Shown: positions 53,181-62,113, counted from the first letter of the stretch. The stretch: DNA of 64,000 nucleotides from Skermanella sp. TT6 (GCF_016653635.2 NZ_CP067420.1:2177501-2241500), one strand, 5' to 3'. Notes: generated from the sequence alone by a model not told the origin. Made by a program: numbers and translations.

Positions 53181-54203
53181 ATGCAGCATACATTCGATGA
53201 AATTCCGGTGATCGATACCTCTCCCCTGTTCCAAGGCGGAGACGGGGCCGGAAAGCCTGGCCGCGACGGCGTGGATCGCGCGATCGGCGGAGCCTGCGAG
53301 GAGATCGGCTTCTTCGTGATATCGGGGGCGGCGCTTCGGGAGTTCGCGCCGCCCGGGCGGCTCGCCAGCCTTTTCCGCTTCTTCGACCTGCCGGAAGAGC
53401 GGAAACGGCCGCTGGCGCGGCGGCGCTTCGTCCCGGCCAACACCAACAGCTACCGGGGCTACTTCCCCACCGTCGACGGCGACCTGTCGTTCAAGGAGGG
53501 GATCGACGTCGGGCCGGAGTTCGTTCACGGCGATCCGCGCTATCCCCTGGAACATCCGCTGATCGAACGCAACGTCTGGCCGGACGAGGCGGACCTGCCC
53601 GGCTGGCGGGCCGAGATCGGCGCTCACTACGCGGCCATGACGGACCTGGGCAGGATCCTGATGCGTTCCATGGCCCGCTACCTGGGCCTGGAGGAGGGGT
53701 GGTTCGATCCGCACTTCGAAGCGACCAACTCGACCCTGCGCCTGCTGCATTACCCGCCGCGGACCGACGCGTCCCTGGTGGGCGTGGCCGACGGACATGT
53801 CGTCCATGACGGCGTCCGGCGGCCCGTCATGGCGGAGAACCACGTGGACTCCGGCCTGCTGACGCTGCTCTATCAGGACGACACCGGCGGGCTCCAGGTC
53901 CGCAACGGCGCCGGCCGGTGGATCGACGTTCCGCCGCTGGCGGACTCGTTCGTGGTGAACCTCGGCGGGGCGCTCCAGCACTGGACAGACCGGCGCTTCG
54001 TCGCGACCGCGCATCGCGTGCTGGGCGACGGGCGCGAGCGCTTCTCCGCGCCGTTCTTCTTCGAACCCGCGGTCGATGCGGTGATGCATCCGATCCCGTC
54101 GGCGGAAAGACCGCCCCATCTCGAACCGATCCGCTACGGCGAGCACCTTATCCGCGCGATGCAGTCCTTCGTCGAGACCCGGGGCGTGGCGACCAAGTCC
54201 TGA
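53181..54203 (+). CDS. Isopenicillin-N-synthase-like 2-oxoglutarate/Fe(II) oxygenase
   Basis: A 340-residue soluble dioxygenase. The N-terminal DIOX_N region begins IPVIDTSPLFQGGDG and GACEEIGFFVISG. The double-stranded beta-helix core holds the iron triad: His and Asp in MAENHVDSGLLTLLYQDDTG, distal His in VATAHRVLGDG, and the Arg binding 2-oxoglutarate in RERFSAPFFFEP. SYRGYFP is the usual substrate-side loop. The reaction is hydroxylation, desaturation or ring closure of an unknown small molecule. It sits 21 bases downstream of the betaine-type binding protein, suggesting a shared substrate class, by inference. Confidence 0.9.
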   Translation: MQHTFDEIPVIDTSPLFQGGDGAGKPGRDGVDRAIGGACEEIGFFVISGAALREFAPPGRLASLFRFFDLPEERKRPLARRRFVPANTNSYRGYFPTVDGDLSFKEGIDVGPEFVHGDPRYPLEHPLIERNVWPDEADLPGWRAEIGAHYAAMTDLGRILMRSMARYLGLEEGWFDPHFEATNSTLRLLHYPPRTDASLVGVADGHVVHDGVRRPVMAENHVDSGLLTLLYQDDTGGLQVRNGAGRWIDVPPLADSFVVNLGGALQHWTDRRFVATAHRVLGDGRERFSAPFFFEPAVDAVMHPIPSAERPPHLEPIRYGEHLIRAMQSFVETRGVATKS

Positions 54204-54227
54204 CGGCCACCCAACGCCCGGCCTTCC

Positions 54228-56522
54228 TCAGCTACATTTCGAATAGCCGCAGTTCGGGCATTGGTCGCACCCTTCCTGGCGGACTAGTCCGGGCTGGCCG
54301 CATTGCGGGCACTGGCGCTGGTGGCCGCCCGGCGCGCCGACCGCCCGGCGCACGGGTTCCGCCGTCCCGCCGCCCTCGCCGTGTTCGGGCAGGAAGCCGA
54401 TCCCGATCATGTGCCGCTCGATCACCTCGCCGATGGCGGCCAGCAGCGAGGGAACGTAGCGGCCGTTCATCCATTGGCCGCCGCGCGGGTCGAACACCGC
54501 CTTCAGCTCCTCCACCACGAAGGCGATGTCGCCGCCGCGCCGGAACACCGCGCTGATCATGCGCGTCAGCGCCACGGTCCAGGCATAATGCTCCATGTTC
54601 TTGGAGTTTATGAAGACTTCGAACGGCCTCCGCCGCCCGTCCTGGATGATGTCGTTCAGGGTGATGTAGAGGGCGTGGTCGCTCTCCGGCCAGCGGACCT
54701 TGTAGGTTTGCCCGGGAAGCACGTCCGGCCGGTCGAGCGGCTGGGTCATGTAGACCACGGCGCCCGCATCCTGCACCGTTGCCGGAGTGGATGGCGCGGC
54801 AGGCGGAGTCTTGGCTTTCTCCTCCGCCTTCTTCACCGAGAGCACCGAACCGGTCACCTCGTTGGGGCGGTATGTCGTGCAGCCCTTGCAGCCAAGCTCG
54901 AAGGCGTGGACATAGACATCCTTGAACGACTCGAACGACAGGTCCTCGGGGCAGTTGATCGTCTTGGAAATGCTGCTGTCGACGTATTTCTGGGCGACCG
55001 CCTGCATCACCACATGGTCGGCCGGGCTGAGCGCCTGCACGTCGACGAAGTAGTCGGGCAGGGGAGCCTGCTCCCCGAACATCTGCCGGAACAGCCGGAA
55101 GGCATGGTCGGAGACCTCCTCCTGACGGCGCGAGCCGTCGGGCATCAGCACGTTCCGGTCGTAGCTGTAGGCGAAGACGGGCTCGATCCCGGACGAGATG
55201 TTGTCGGCGAACAGCGAGATCGTGCCGGTCGGCGCGATCGACGTCAGTAGCGCGTTGCGCAGGCCATACGCCGCTATGGCGTCGCGTACGTCCGTGTCGA
55301 GCGTCAGCGCATTGGCGCCCGCCAGGAACTTCTCCGCGTCGAACAGCGGAAAGCTGCCCTTCTCGGCGGCAAGCCGGGTCGAGGCCAGATAGGCGTGCCG
55401 GCGCAGGGCCGCCAGCCACTGCTCCGTCAGGGCGACCGCCTGCTCGCTGCCGTAGCGCGCCCGGCACAGGATCAGGGCATCGGCCAATCCCGTGACACCC
55501 AGCCCGATCCGCCGCTTCGCCTTCGCCTCCGCCAATTGCTCGGGCAGCGGGAAGCGGGAGGCATCGACCACGTTGTCCATCATGCGGACGGCCAAGGGCA
55601 CCAATTCCGCCAGACGGTCCATATCCAGGTGCGCCTGCTCGGTGAATGGCTTCCGGACAAGCGCCGCGAGGTTGATCGATCCCAGCAGACAGGCGCCATA
55701 GGGCGGCAGCGGCTGCTCCCCGCATGGATTGGTTGCAGAGATATCCTCAACGTACCACAGATTATTGTGTTGGTTGATCCGGTCGATGAAGATGACGCCC
55801 GGTTCGGCATAGGCGTATGTCGCCCGCATGATGCGGTCCCACAGGTCGCGGGCCTGCAGGGTCTTGAAGACGGTGCCGTTGAAGGTGAGCGGCCAAGCGT
55901 CGTCCTGGCGGACCGCCGTCATGAAGGCGTCGGTCACCAGGACCGACAGGTTGAACATCCGCAGGCGCCCGGCTTCGCGCTTCGCCTCGACGAAGGCTTC
56001 GATATCCGGGTGGTCGCATCGCAGGGTCGCCATCATGGCGCCGCGCCGGTGTCCGGCGCTCATGATCGTGCGGCACATGGCGTCCCACACGTCCATGAAG
56101 GACAGCGGGCCGGAGGCGTCGGCCCCCACGCCCAGCACCGCGGCGCCCTTGGGGCGGAGCGTCGAGAAGTCGTAGCCGATGCCGCCGCCCTGCTGCATGG
56201 TCAGCGCCGCTTCCCGCAGGTGGGCGAAGATGCCGCCCATGTCGTCCGGAATCCGTCCCATGACGAAGCAATTGAACAGGGTGACGTTGCGTCCGGTACC
56301 GGCGCCCGCGAGGATCCGGCCGGCGGGCAGGAACTGGTAGTCGGCCAGCGCTTCGGCGAATCGGGGGACCCACGCTGCGGGATCTCTTTCGGGCTCGGCC
56401 AGGGCCTTGGCCACGCGCGTCCAAGTGTCGCTGACCGTTTTGTCCACAGGCTGCCCGTCAAGCAGCTTCAACCGGTATTTCATATCCCAGATCTGCTGGG
56501 ATATGGCTGCCACCGAGGTCAT
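54228..56522 (-). CDS. nrdJ: Adenosylcobalamin-dependent ribonucleotide reductase (class II)
   Basis: A 764-residue class II RNR reducing ribonucleotides with B12 as radical source. Features: LPAGRILAGAGTGRNVTLFN followed by CFVMG with the first active-site Cys, LTMQQGGGIGYDFSTLRPKG, SAGHRRGAMMATLRCDHPDI, and SATNPCGEQPLPPYGACLLG followed by SINL carrying the NPCGE catalytic Cys/Glu pair. The C-terminus ends in a zinc-ribbon-like CPQCGQ and CDQCPNCGYSKCS. It is shorter than the about 1,200-residue alphaproteobacterial NrdJ. A GTTC-N7-GTTC box lies 134-148 bases upstream of its ATG. No other RNR genes are in the window. Confidence 0.94.
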   Translation of the reverse strand: MTSVAAISQQIWDMKYRLKLLDGQPVDKTVSDTWTRVAKALAEPERDPAAWVPRFAEALADYQFLPAGRILAGAGTGRNVTLFNCFVMGRIPDDMGGIFAHLREAALTMQQGGGIGYDFSTLRPKGAAVLGVGADASGPLSFMDVWDAMCRTIMSAGHRRGAMMATLRCDHPDIEAFVEAKREAGRLRMFNLSVLVTDAFMTAVRQDDAWPLTFNGTVFKTLQARDLWDRIMRATYAYAEPGVIFIDRINQHNNLWYVEDISATNPCGEQPLPPYGACLLGSINLAALVRKPFTEQAHLDMDRLAELVPLAVRMMDNVVDASRFPLPEQLAEAKAKRRIGLGVTGLADALILCRARYGSEQAVALTEQWLAALRRHAYLASTRLAAEKGSFPLFDAEKFLAGANALTLDTDVRDAIAAYGLRNALLTSIAPTGTISLFADNISSGIEPVFAYSYDRNVLMPDGSRRQEEVSDHAFRLFRQMFGEQAPLPDYFVDVQALSPADHVVMQAVAQKYVDSSISKTINCPEDLSFESFKDVYVHAFELGCKGCTTYRPNEVTGSVLSVKKAEEKAKTPPAAPSTPATVQDAGAVVYMTQPLDRPDVLPGQTYKVRWPESDHALYITLNDIIQDGRRRPFEVFINSKNMEHYAWTVALTRMISAVFRRGGDIAFVVEELKAVFDPRGGQWMNGRYVPSLLAAIGEVIERHMIGIGFLPEHGEGGGTAEPVRRAVGAPGGHQRQCPQCGQPGLVRQEGCDQCPNCGYSKCS

Positions 56523-56655
56523 GCTGGTCTCCGTCCGCCACCGCTCCTGGCTGCGATGAAAACGTCAAACTTATTGTTCAACAAGGATTTTCGTGGAGTT
56601 CTTCAGGCCTATCCGGAAAATTGGTGTCTTTGTCCGCCCGGGTCAAGCCGATTTT

Positions 56656-56670
56656 GTTCCCGATATGTTC
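56656..56670. promoter_or_regulatory. LexA (SOS) box of alphaproteobacterial type upstream of nrdJ
   Basis: GTTC-CCGATAT-GTTC exactly matches the GTTC-N7-GTTC direct repeat recognised by LexA in alphaproteobacteria. On the minus strand it reads GAAC-N7-GAAC and ends 10 bases before TTGACC (56646-56641), a -35-like hexamer for nrdJ. Only this one copy was noticed in the leader. Confidence 0.6.
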
Positions 56671-56774
56671 TTAAGGCGGTCGTAAACCGGACAGATCGGC
56701 CGGTATTGCACGCGAGCCGCATCCGGTGCAACGCCGACGCGCACATCCACAGAGTTTTCCACAGGCTGAAAAAG

Positions 56775-57551
56775 TCAGGGCATTGCTGCCGGCGCTCCTT
56801 GGGGCACCTGCTTGGCCGGCTTCTGCGTGGGAGGGCCGCCCGCTTCCACCACCAGTCGATCGGTCGCCGCCTCCAGCCTGGTTTCCAGTTCCGCCAGCGC
56901 CGCGTCCCGTCCGAGGCCCGGCTCGATCGGCGGAAGGAACTCCACCAGAATTTTCCCGCTCCGTTTCCGGAAACTGCGCCGGCCCCAGTAGACGCCGGAA
57001 TTCAGCGCCATGGGCACGATCGGCAGGTCCAGTTCCTTGTAGAGCACTCCTACCCCCACCCGGTAGGGGAGGTAACGTCCGATGGCCGTCCTGGTTCCCT
57101 GGGGAAAAATGACGATCGGCCTTCCTTCGGACTTAACCCGGGCGGCTCCCTCGACCATCGATGCGATGGCCCTGCCGCGGGCACTCCGGTCGACCGCGAT
57201 CATCCGGGCCTTGGCGGCGTACCAGCCCCAGATCGGGAGGAACAGCAGCTCGCGCTTCAGGATGATCGCCGGGTCGTCGATCAGCAGGTGGAGCTTCATG
57301 GTCTCCCAGGCGGACTGGTGCTTGGCCGCCAGGATGTAGGAGCCGTTCCGCGGGACGTTCTCCAGCCCGCGCACCTCGTAGTCCAGCCCCAGGATCGCGC
57401 GCTCCAGGAAATAGACGGTCCGCAGGTACCACTCCACCACATGCACCATCTGCCGGCGCGGCAGCAGCAGCATCCACAGCAGGCCGAAGCAGCACACCGT
57501 CGTCCAGGTGAAGAACGCGATATTGAACAGGAGCGAACGGGCGACGGTCAT
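56775..57551 (-). CDS. plsC: 1-acyl-sn-glycerol-3-phosphate acyltransferase (PlsC family)
   Basis: A 258-residue inner-membrane acyltransferase converting lysophosphatidate to phosphatidate. N-terminal hydrophobic segments (SLLFNIAFFTWTTVCCFGLL) are followed by the acyltransferase core: block I AAKHQSAWETMKLHLL, in which the usual HX4D reads HQSAWE; block II RELLFLPIWGWYAAKARMIA; block III IVIFPQGTRTAIG; and block IV DLPIVPMALNSGVYWG. The HX4E variant is common in alphaproteobacterial members. ATG 57551 was chosen; a GTG at 57593 would add 14 residues. Both lack a strong ribosome site. Confidence 0.9.
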   Translation of the reverse strand: MTVARSLLFNIAFFTWTTVCCFGLLWMLLLPRRQMVHVVEWYLRTVYFLERAILGLDYEVRGLENVPRNGSYILAAKHQSAWETMKLHLLIDDPAIILKRELLFLPIWGWYAAKARMIAVDRSARGRAIASMVEGAARVKSEGRPIVIFPQGTRTAIGRYLPYRVGVGVLYKELDLPIVPMALNSGVYWGRRSFRKRSGKILVEFLPPIEPGLGRDAALAELETRLEAATDRLVVEAGGPPTQKPAKQVPQGAPAAMP

Positions 57552-57629
57552 GGGCGTCTTGGACAAGGCCTTCTGAATGGAGGTATCTCGCACGGTCGGA
57601 TGCGCCGGTCGCCCGGCGCGGCGTCCCTT

Positions 57630-58535
57630 CTAGCGCGCCCGGGCGCCGGACGCCAGTCCGGCTTGGCGGACGGAGGGTCGCGCCCTGGTCAGTTCGTGGA
57701 TCAGGATCGCCGCGGTGGCCGCGACGTTGAGCGACTGGACCCGGCCCGATCCCGCCAGGGTCACGACTCCCTCGCAGGCGTCCAGGATTTCGCGCCCCAG
57801 TCCGTCCTCCTCGTTGCCGAGCACGATGGCCGTCGGCCGGCGGTCGGCGGGCTGGTCCAGCGGCTCCCCGCGTCCCAGCGCGGTTCCCAGCACCCGGTAG
57901 CTGGACGCCAGCTGCTTCAGCACCCGCGCGAAGCCGGTCGCGCGGTAGAGCCTGACATGCTCCATCCCGCCCTCGGCGACCCGGTAGCTCGCTTCGGACG
58001 GGCCGGCCTGCGCGGGATGGTCGGATATGACGATCCGCTCCAGCCCGAAGAAGGCCGCAGTCCGCACGATGGCGCCCAGGTTGTGCGGGTTGCCGATGCC
58101 GTCCAGCAGCAGCAGCGGCTTGCCTTCCGCCGCCCAGCGGGACGCTTCGGCCGGATCGAACGCCGGGAGGGGACGGGGCCGGGTCACCGCCACGACGCCG
58201 CCGTGCAGGACCGTTCCCGCGACCCGCGCCAGCTCGTCGGTATCGACCTGCCGGTAGGGCTTGCGCGCCTTCGCCAGGTCGCGGCAGAAGGCGGCGACCG
58301 CCCCGGCGTTCCGCTCGTCGAAGAACAGGCGCTCGACCAGCCGGCCGTTGCGCTCGAACAGCGCGGAGACCGCCGGAAGGCCGGTGATCCGAAGCAGCTT
58401 CTCCTGCGGCGGTTCGGGCCTTTCCGGGCGGTCCATCAGCTCGGGAGCGGCCCTGCCGGGAGGCCGGCGGCCCGCCGCCTTGAACCGGGGGGCGCCCTTG
58501 CCGGGCTGGGGACGGGGGCGGGGTGGTTTGGGCAT
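57630..58535 (-). CDS. TrmH/SpoU-family RNA 2'-O-methyltransferase
   Basis: A 301-residue SPOUT methyltransferase. A basic, Pro-rich N-terminal extension (about 45 residues) precedes an L30e-like substrate-binding domain (LPAVSALFERNGRLVERLFF) and the knotted catalytic domain: LLLLDGIGNPHNLGAIVRTA (motif 1 with the conserved Asn/Arg), AIVLGNEEDGLGREILDACE (motif 2) and SGRVQSLNVAATAAILIHEL (motif 3). Target could be 23S rRNA (RlmB-like) or tRNA; not resolved. ATG 58535 was used; ATG 58547 is in frame. Confidence 0.92.
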   Translation of the reverse strand: MPKPPRPRPQPGKGAPRFKAAGRRPPGRAAPELMDRPERPEPPQEKLLRITGLPAVSALFERNGRLVERLFFDERNAGAVAAFCRDLAKARKPYRQVDTDELARVAGTVLHGGVVAVTRPRPLPAFDPAEASRWAAEGKPLLLLDGIGNPHNLGAIVRTAAFFGLERIVISDHPAQAGPSEASYRVAEGGMEHVRLYRATGFARVLKQLASSYRVLGTALGRGEPLDQPADRRPTAIVLGNEEDGLGREILDACEGVVTLAGSGRVQSLNVAATAAILIHELTRARPSVRQAGLASGARAR

Positions 58536-58565
58536 GGTTCGGATCATTCCTGCCGGGGCTCGGCA

Positions 58566-59168
58566 TCAGGACGACAGCGTATAGCGCGCCAGGGCGAACA
58601 GGTACTTGTTGTACTCGTTGACGATCAGCGCCAGCGTTCCGGGCCAGCGCCACCAGTCCGCCAGCTTGACCGCGTCGGGAGCGACGGGATGCGGTACCAC
58701 GTCCACCTGGGGCATCGCCATGCCGAACTCCAGCAGGCTGCGCCGCATATGGTAGTTCGATGTCACGAGGCGCAGCGATTCGTAACTCCGGCTCCGCATC
58801 CAGGCCGCCGTCTCCGCGGCGTTGCCGACCGTGTCGCCGGCTTCGTAGCCCAGCACGATGCAGCATTCCAGGGTGCTCGGCTCCAGCCTGGCCGCCCGCA
58901 GCATGTCACGAAGGTCGACGCCCTGATGGACGCCGGACACGAACAGGGTCCGACCCAGGCCGCGGGAGAGGAGCTGGACCCCCGTGCTGATCCGCTCGCT
59001 GCCGCCGGTCAGGACGACGATGGCGTCGGTCGCGCGGTCGGCCCAGCCGTCCTCCCTCGGGATGGTCTGGGCGAACCAGACCAGCCCGCCGAGCCAGCAG
59101 ACCAGGGCCAGACCCAGCAGCGCGGCCGGCGGCAGCAGCACGCGCGCGACGCGCTGCGCCAGGATCAC
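58566..59168 (-). CDS. DUF218/YdcF-like membrane-anchored protein
   Basis: A 200-residue protein with one N-terminal membrane helix (VLLPPAALLGLALVCWLGGL) and a DUF218 domain: TDAIVVLTGGSERISTGVQL, GRTLFVSGVHQGVD, CCIVLGYEAGDTVGNAAETA followed by AWM, and RLVTSNYHMRRSLLEF. YdcF/SanA relatives are linked to envelope-barrier and lipid-carrier functions. The start is GTG 59168, overlapping the ftsX stop by 4 bases (GTGA), so it is translationally coupled to ftsEX. The ftsE-ftsX-DUF218-plsC order suggests an envelope-biogenesis operon. Confidence 0.9.
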   Translation of the reverse strand: MILAQRVARVLLPPAALLGLALVCWLGGLVWFAQTIPREDGWADRATDAIVVLTGGSERISTGVQLLSRGLGRTLFVSGVHQGVDLRDMLRAARLEPSTLECCIVLGYEAGDTVGNAAETAAWMRSRSYESLRLVTSNYHMRRSLLEFGMAMPQVDVVPHPVAPDAVKLADWWRWPGTLALIVNEYNKYLFALARYTLSS

Positions 59169-60046
59169 GGCATCCGCGCCAGGGCGCGCATGACGGTGAT
59201 CCGGGCGGTCACCGCCGCCAGGACGGCCGCGATCGCCGGGACGGCGGCCAGGGACACCAGCTGAAGCTGGTTCAGCGCCATGTCGGGCATCAGGCCGGCC
59301 GCATACTCCCCTCCGGCCCGCTTCAGGGCGATCAGGGTCGCCGCCGCCAGCACCGTCCCGATGATCCCGCCGCGGATCGCAAGTCCCAGCACATGGCTCT
59401 GGAACTGGCGGGCGACGTAGCGGTCGGGCGCTCCCATGACATGCAGCAGCTCGACCACCTGCCCGTGGATCGCGAGGCCGGCGCGGGAGACGAAGATCAC
59501 CGTCGCGACCGCGGCCCCGCCGACCAGCGCGAGTATTCCCAGCGCCACCGCCTCGACCGCCCGGGCGATCGCGAGCAGATCCTTCAGCCAAGCCGCGTGG
59601 TCGTCCAGCTCGGCTCCGGGCACCGCTGCCCTGAGCCGCTGGGCAAGGCCGTTCATGTCGATCCTGCCGCCGGCCAGGGCCACGTCGATCATGGCCGGCA
59701 CGGGCAGGTCGGCGTTCAGCGCGCCGGTGCCCAGCCACGGCTCCAGCAGGCCCTGCAGATCCTGGCGGGGCAGGGGATCGGCCCTGGCGATTCCCGGCGT
59801 GGCGCGAAGCACGCCCAGCGCGGACTGGACGCGCTGGTCCAGCGCCGGCGTTCCCTCGGGCAGCGGCGGCACCTGGACGGTCAGGGTTCCGGCAAGGCCG
59901 CGGTCCCAGCGCCGCGCCATGTCGGACAGCACCATGGACCCGGCCATCGCGAGGATCGCCAGATAGACCATCAGGGCGATGATCCAGGGCAGGAACCGTC
60001 CCGTCACGTCGCGTTGAAGCGGCAGATCGTAGTGGGTGCGGAACAT
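59165..60046 (-). CDS. ftsX: Cell division protein FtsX
   Basis: A 293-residue integral membrane partner of FtsE. It has a cytoplasmic N-terminus, a first helix (FLPWIIALMVYLAILAMAGS), a periplasmic domain of about 120 residues, then three helices including AVALGILALVGGAAVATVIF and the FtsX-fold segment HGQVVELLHVMGAPDRYVAR followed by QFQSH. FtsEX couples ATP hydrolysis to activation of peptidoglycan amidases at the septum. A possible activator is the LytM protein at 25118-26467. Its ATG shares one base with the ftsE stop. Confidence 0.93.
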   Translation of the reverse strand: MFRTHYDLPLQRDVTGRFLPWIIALMVYLAILAMAGSMVLSDMARRWDRGLAGTLTVQVPPLPEGTPALDQRVQSALGVLRATPGIARADPLPRQDLQGLLEPWLGTGALNADLPVPAMIDVALAGGRIDMNGLAQRLRAAVPGAELDDHAAWLKDLLAIARAVEAVALGILALVGGAAVATVIFVSRAGLAIHGQVVELLHVMGAPDRYVARQFQSHVLGLAIRGGIIGTVLAAATLIALKRAGGEYAAGLMPDMALNQLQLVSLAAVPAIAAVLAAVTARITVMRALARMP

Positions 60047-60732
60047 CAGGCGATCCGGGTTGCGCCGCCGCCCCGCGGCAGGTGCTGGAGCATGCCCTTG
60101 TCGAGCACCATGCGGGCGTAGCCGAACCGTTCTATCATCATTTCGTTATGGGTCGCGATCACGATGGTCGTGCCGAGCTTGTTCAGTTCCTCGAACAGGT
60201 GGAGCAGGCGCATGCCGATCCTGTCGTCCACGTTGCCGGTCGGCTCGTCGGCGAGCAGGAGGCTGGGCCGCGTGATGACCGCCCGCGCGATGGCGACTCG
60301 CTGCTGCTGGCCGCCCGACAGCGTCGCCGGCTTGTCGTTCAGGTGGTCGCCCAGGCCGACCCAGCTCAGAAGCTCCGCCACATGCTCGCGCACCTGCGAC
60401 TCACGCGCTCCGGCGACCCGCAGCGGCAATGCCACGTTGTCCAGCGCCGAGAGATGGTCGAGCAGGCGAAAATTCTGGAAAACCACTCCGATGCGGCGGC
60501 GCAGCGGCGGCAGCTCGCCCCGCTTCAGCGACGCGATGTCGTGGCCGAACATGGTGATCAGCCCGCGCGACGGCCGGTGCGCCAGATACATCAGGCGCAG
60601 CAGCGAGGACTTGCCGGCGCCGCTGGCGCCGGTCAGGAAATGGAACGTCCCGGGTTCCAACGTGAAGCTGACGTCCCGCAGCACCTCCGGCCCATTGCCG
60701 TAGCGCATACCGACATTCTCGAAACGAATCAA
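60046..60732 (-). CDS. ftsE: Cell division ATP-binding protein FtsE
   Basis: A 228-residue ABC ATPase. Walker [22 protein letters not shown]-loop [20 protein letters not shown], signature [20 protein letters not shown], Walker [14 protein letters not shown], and switch His in [15 protein letters not shown]. It lacks any C-terminal extension, as usual for FtsE. I placed the start at TTG 60732 ([13 protein letters not shown] follows) because GGAAGG is directly upstream; a TTG at 60750 is the alternative. First gene of ftsE-ftsX-DUF218. It diverges from the zinc-ribbon gene. Confidence 0.95.
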   Translation of the reverse strand: MIRFENVGMRYGNGPEVLRDVSFTLEPGTFHFLTGASGAGKSSLLRLMYLAHRPSRGLITMFGHDIASLKRGELPPLRRRIGVVFQNFRLLDHLSALDNVALPLRVAGARESQVREHVAELLSWVGLGDHLNDKPATLSGGQQQRVAIARAVITRPSLLLADEPTGNVDDRIGMRLLHLFEELNKLGTTIVIATHNEMMIERFGYARMVLDKGMLQHLPRGGGATRIA

Positions 60733-60833
60733 ATCCTTCCACCTTCGCAACCCTGGACGGCGGGCAGCATCGCACGGCGCGCCCGAAGGCGTCTATACCA
60801 GCGGCGCTTCGGCATATGAAGCAAGCCCCCGAC

Positions 60834-60862
60834 TTGCTTAATACCTCCTTAGTTTCTATAAG
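60834..60862 (+). promoter_or_regulatory. Promoter of the zinc-ribbon/DUF3426 gene
   Basis: TTGCTT (60834-60839) and TATAAG (60857-60862) are spaced by exactly 17 bases, about 36 bases before the ATG. This is one of the better sigma-70-like matches in the window. Confidence 0.6.
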
Positions 60863-60897
60863 ACATCCTGCGATTCCACGATTTCTTCATAGCTTTT

Positions 60898-61572
60898 ATG
60901 ATTCTCACCTGCCCGGCCTGTTCTACCCGCTATCTGGTCGACCCCGCCACCCTGGGCAGGGACGGGCGCATGGTGCGTTGCGCCAAGTGCGGCCACAGCT
61001 GGATGCAGCGCCCGCCGGTGGACATGCCCAAGCCCGTCGATCTGGCACCCCCGCCGGAGGAGATCGAGGTCAAGCCGATCCCGCCCGGATCCAACCTGCC
61101 GGCGATCCGCAAGCCTGTGCCGCCGAAGCCCAAGTCGAAAGCTCCGCTGATCGTCTCCGCGGCGGCGGCGGTCGTGCTGCTTCTGGCCGGCGGGCTGTTC
61201 ATGCGGCAGGAGATCGCCGAGATCTGGCCCCCCTCGGCAAGGCTGTTCGAGACCATCGGCCTGCCGGTCGAGGCGCTGGGCGCCGGGTTGCAGCTCCAGA
61301 ACGTCCGGTCCGAGAAGCGGGTCGAGGATGGCATCACGATCCTCGTGATCGAAGGGCAGATCACCAACGTCTCGGACCGGGAGCGTGCGGTGCCGCCGCT
61401 TCGCGCGGTGACCCTGGGACCGGACAAGGTCCCCGTCGGCGACTGGAGCTTCACCGCCTCGCACGAGACGCTGCTCCCCGGCGAGATCGCGACCTTCCAG
61501 AGCGAGATGCGCGAACCTCCCGGCGTGATCGCCGAAATCGCCATCACCTTCCAGCAGGGAACCGGCGGCTGA
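60898..61572 (+). CDS. MJ0042-type zinc-ribbon membrane protein with DUF3426-like domain
   Basis: A 224-residue protein. The N-terminal zinc ribbon has two CxxC pairs: MILTCPACSTRYLVDPATLG and VRCAKCGHSWMQ. A Pro-rich linker follows, then one membrane helix (APLIVSAAAAVVLLLAGGLF) and a periplasmic beta-rich domain with ILVIEGQITNVSDRERAVPP followed by LRAVTLG and LLPGEIATFQSEMREPP, characteristic of DUF3426. The family is common next to ftsEX in alphaproteobacteria and its role is unknown. It diverges from ftsE and is 109 bases upstream of the response regulator. Confidence 0.9.
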   Translation: MILTCPACSTRYLVDPATLGRDGRMVRCAKCGHSWMQRPPVDMPKPVDLAPPPEEIEVKPIPPGSNLPAIRKPVPPKPKSKAPLIVSAAAAVVLLLAGGLFMRQEIAEIWPPSARLFETIGLPVEALGAGLQLQNVRSEKRVEDGITILVIEGQITNVSDRERAVPPLRAVTLGPDKVPVGDWSFTASHETLLPGEIATFQSEMREPPGVIAEIAITFQQGTGG

Positions 61573-61681
61573 ACTACTCCGGGCGCGGGCCCCGGTCCTT
61601 CGCCGGCGTCCTGGACCGCCGTCCGTTCCGGTGGCTAACTGGCGGCGGTATCGATCAGGACAGCCGCGGGTTCAGCAGCCG

Positions 61682-62077
61682 ATGAGTGAAGTTCCGGGAA
61701 TTCCCGCGCACCGGGTCCTCCTCGCCGAGGACGACCCCGGGGTGCGCAGCTTCGTCGCCCGCGCGCTCAGGCATGCCGGTTTCGCGGTGACGGACGTGGA
61801 GGACGGCCAGCAGGCCCTCCAGGCGCTCGATACCGAGCCTTACGACCTGCTGGTCGCCGATATCGTCATGCCGGTCGTGGACGGCATTGCGCTGGCGCTC
61901 AGCGCCGCCAAGCACCGTCCGGAGATCAGGATCCTGCTGATCACCGGCTACCCGGCGGAGCACACCCGCGCCCGCAACCTGGAAGCCCTGATCCACGCGG
62001 TGATCCCCAAGCCTTTCAGCCTTCAGGAAATCTGCGCCGCAGCCCGCGCAGCGTTGGAGATCGGCGGCAGGGACTGA
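61682..62077 (+). CDS. cpdR: CpdR-like single-domain response regulator
   Basis: A 131-residue receiver domain without output domain. Acidic pocket Glu16/Asp17/Asp18 in VLLAEDDPGVRSFVARAL, phospho-acceptor Asp60 in YDLLVADIVMPVVDGIALAL, Thr in RILLITGYPAE and Lys in VIPKPFSLQEI. LLAEDD, DIVMP-DGI and KPF-L-E-I match CpdR, which in Caulobacter controls ClpXP localisation and cell-cycle proteolysis; it receives phosphate from the CckA-ChpT relay. Identification as CpdR rests on motif similarity, so the symbol is tentative. Confidence 0.8.
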   Translation: MSEVPGIPAHRVLLAEDDPGVRSFVARALRHAGFAVTDVEDGQQALQALDTEPYDLLVADIVMPVVDGIALALSAAKHRPEIRILLITGYPAEHTRARNLEALIHAVIPKPFSLQEICAAARAALEIGGRD

Positions 62078-62113
62078 GCCGATCCTGCATTGTAGTCGGA
62101 CCTGGCGGCAACT

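Noticed and set aside
56745-56775. DnaA-box-like sequences (ATCCACAG, TTTTCCACAGG) between nrdJ and plsC
   Set aside because: Only partial matches to TTATNCACA, without a cluster or AT-rich unwinding element; an origin is not supported.
55395-59264. A 1,289-codon open frame on the plus strand
   Set aside because: Antisense to nrdJ, plsC, the TrmH-family gene and the DUF218 gene, all with intact motifs; no ribosome site and no domain.
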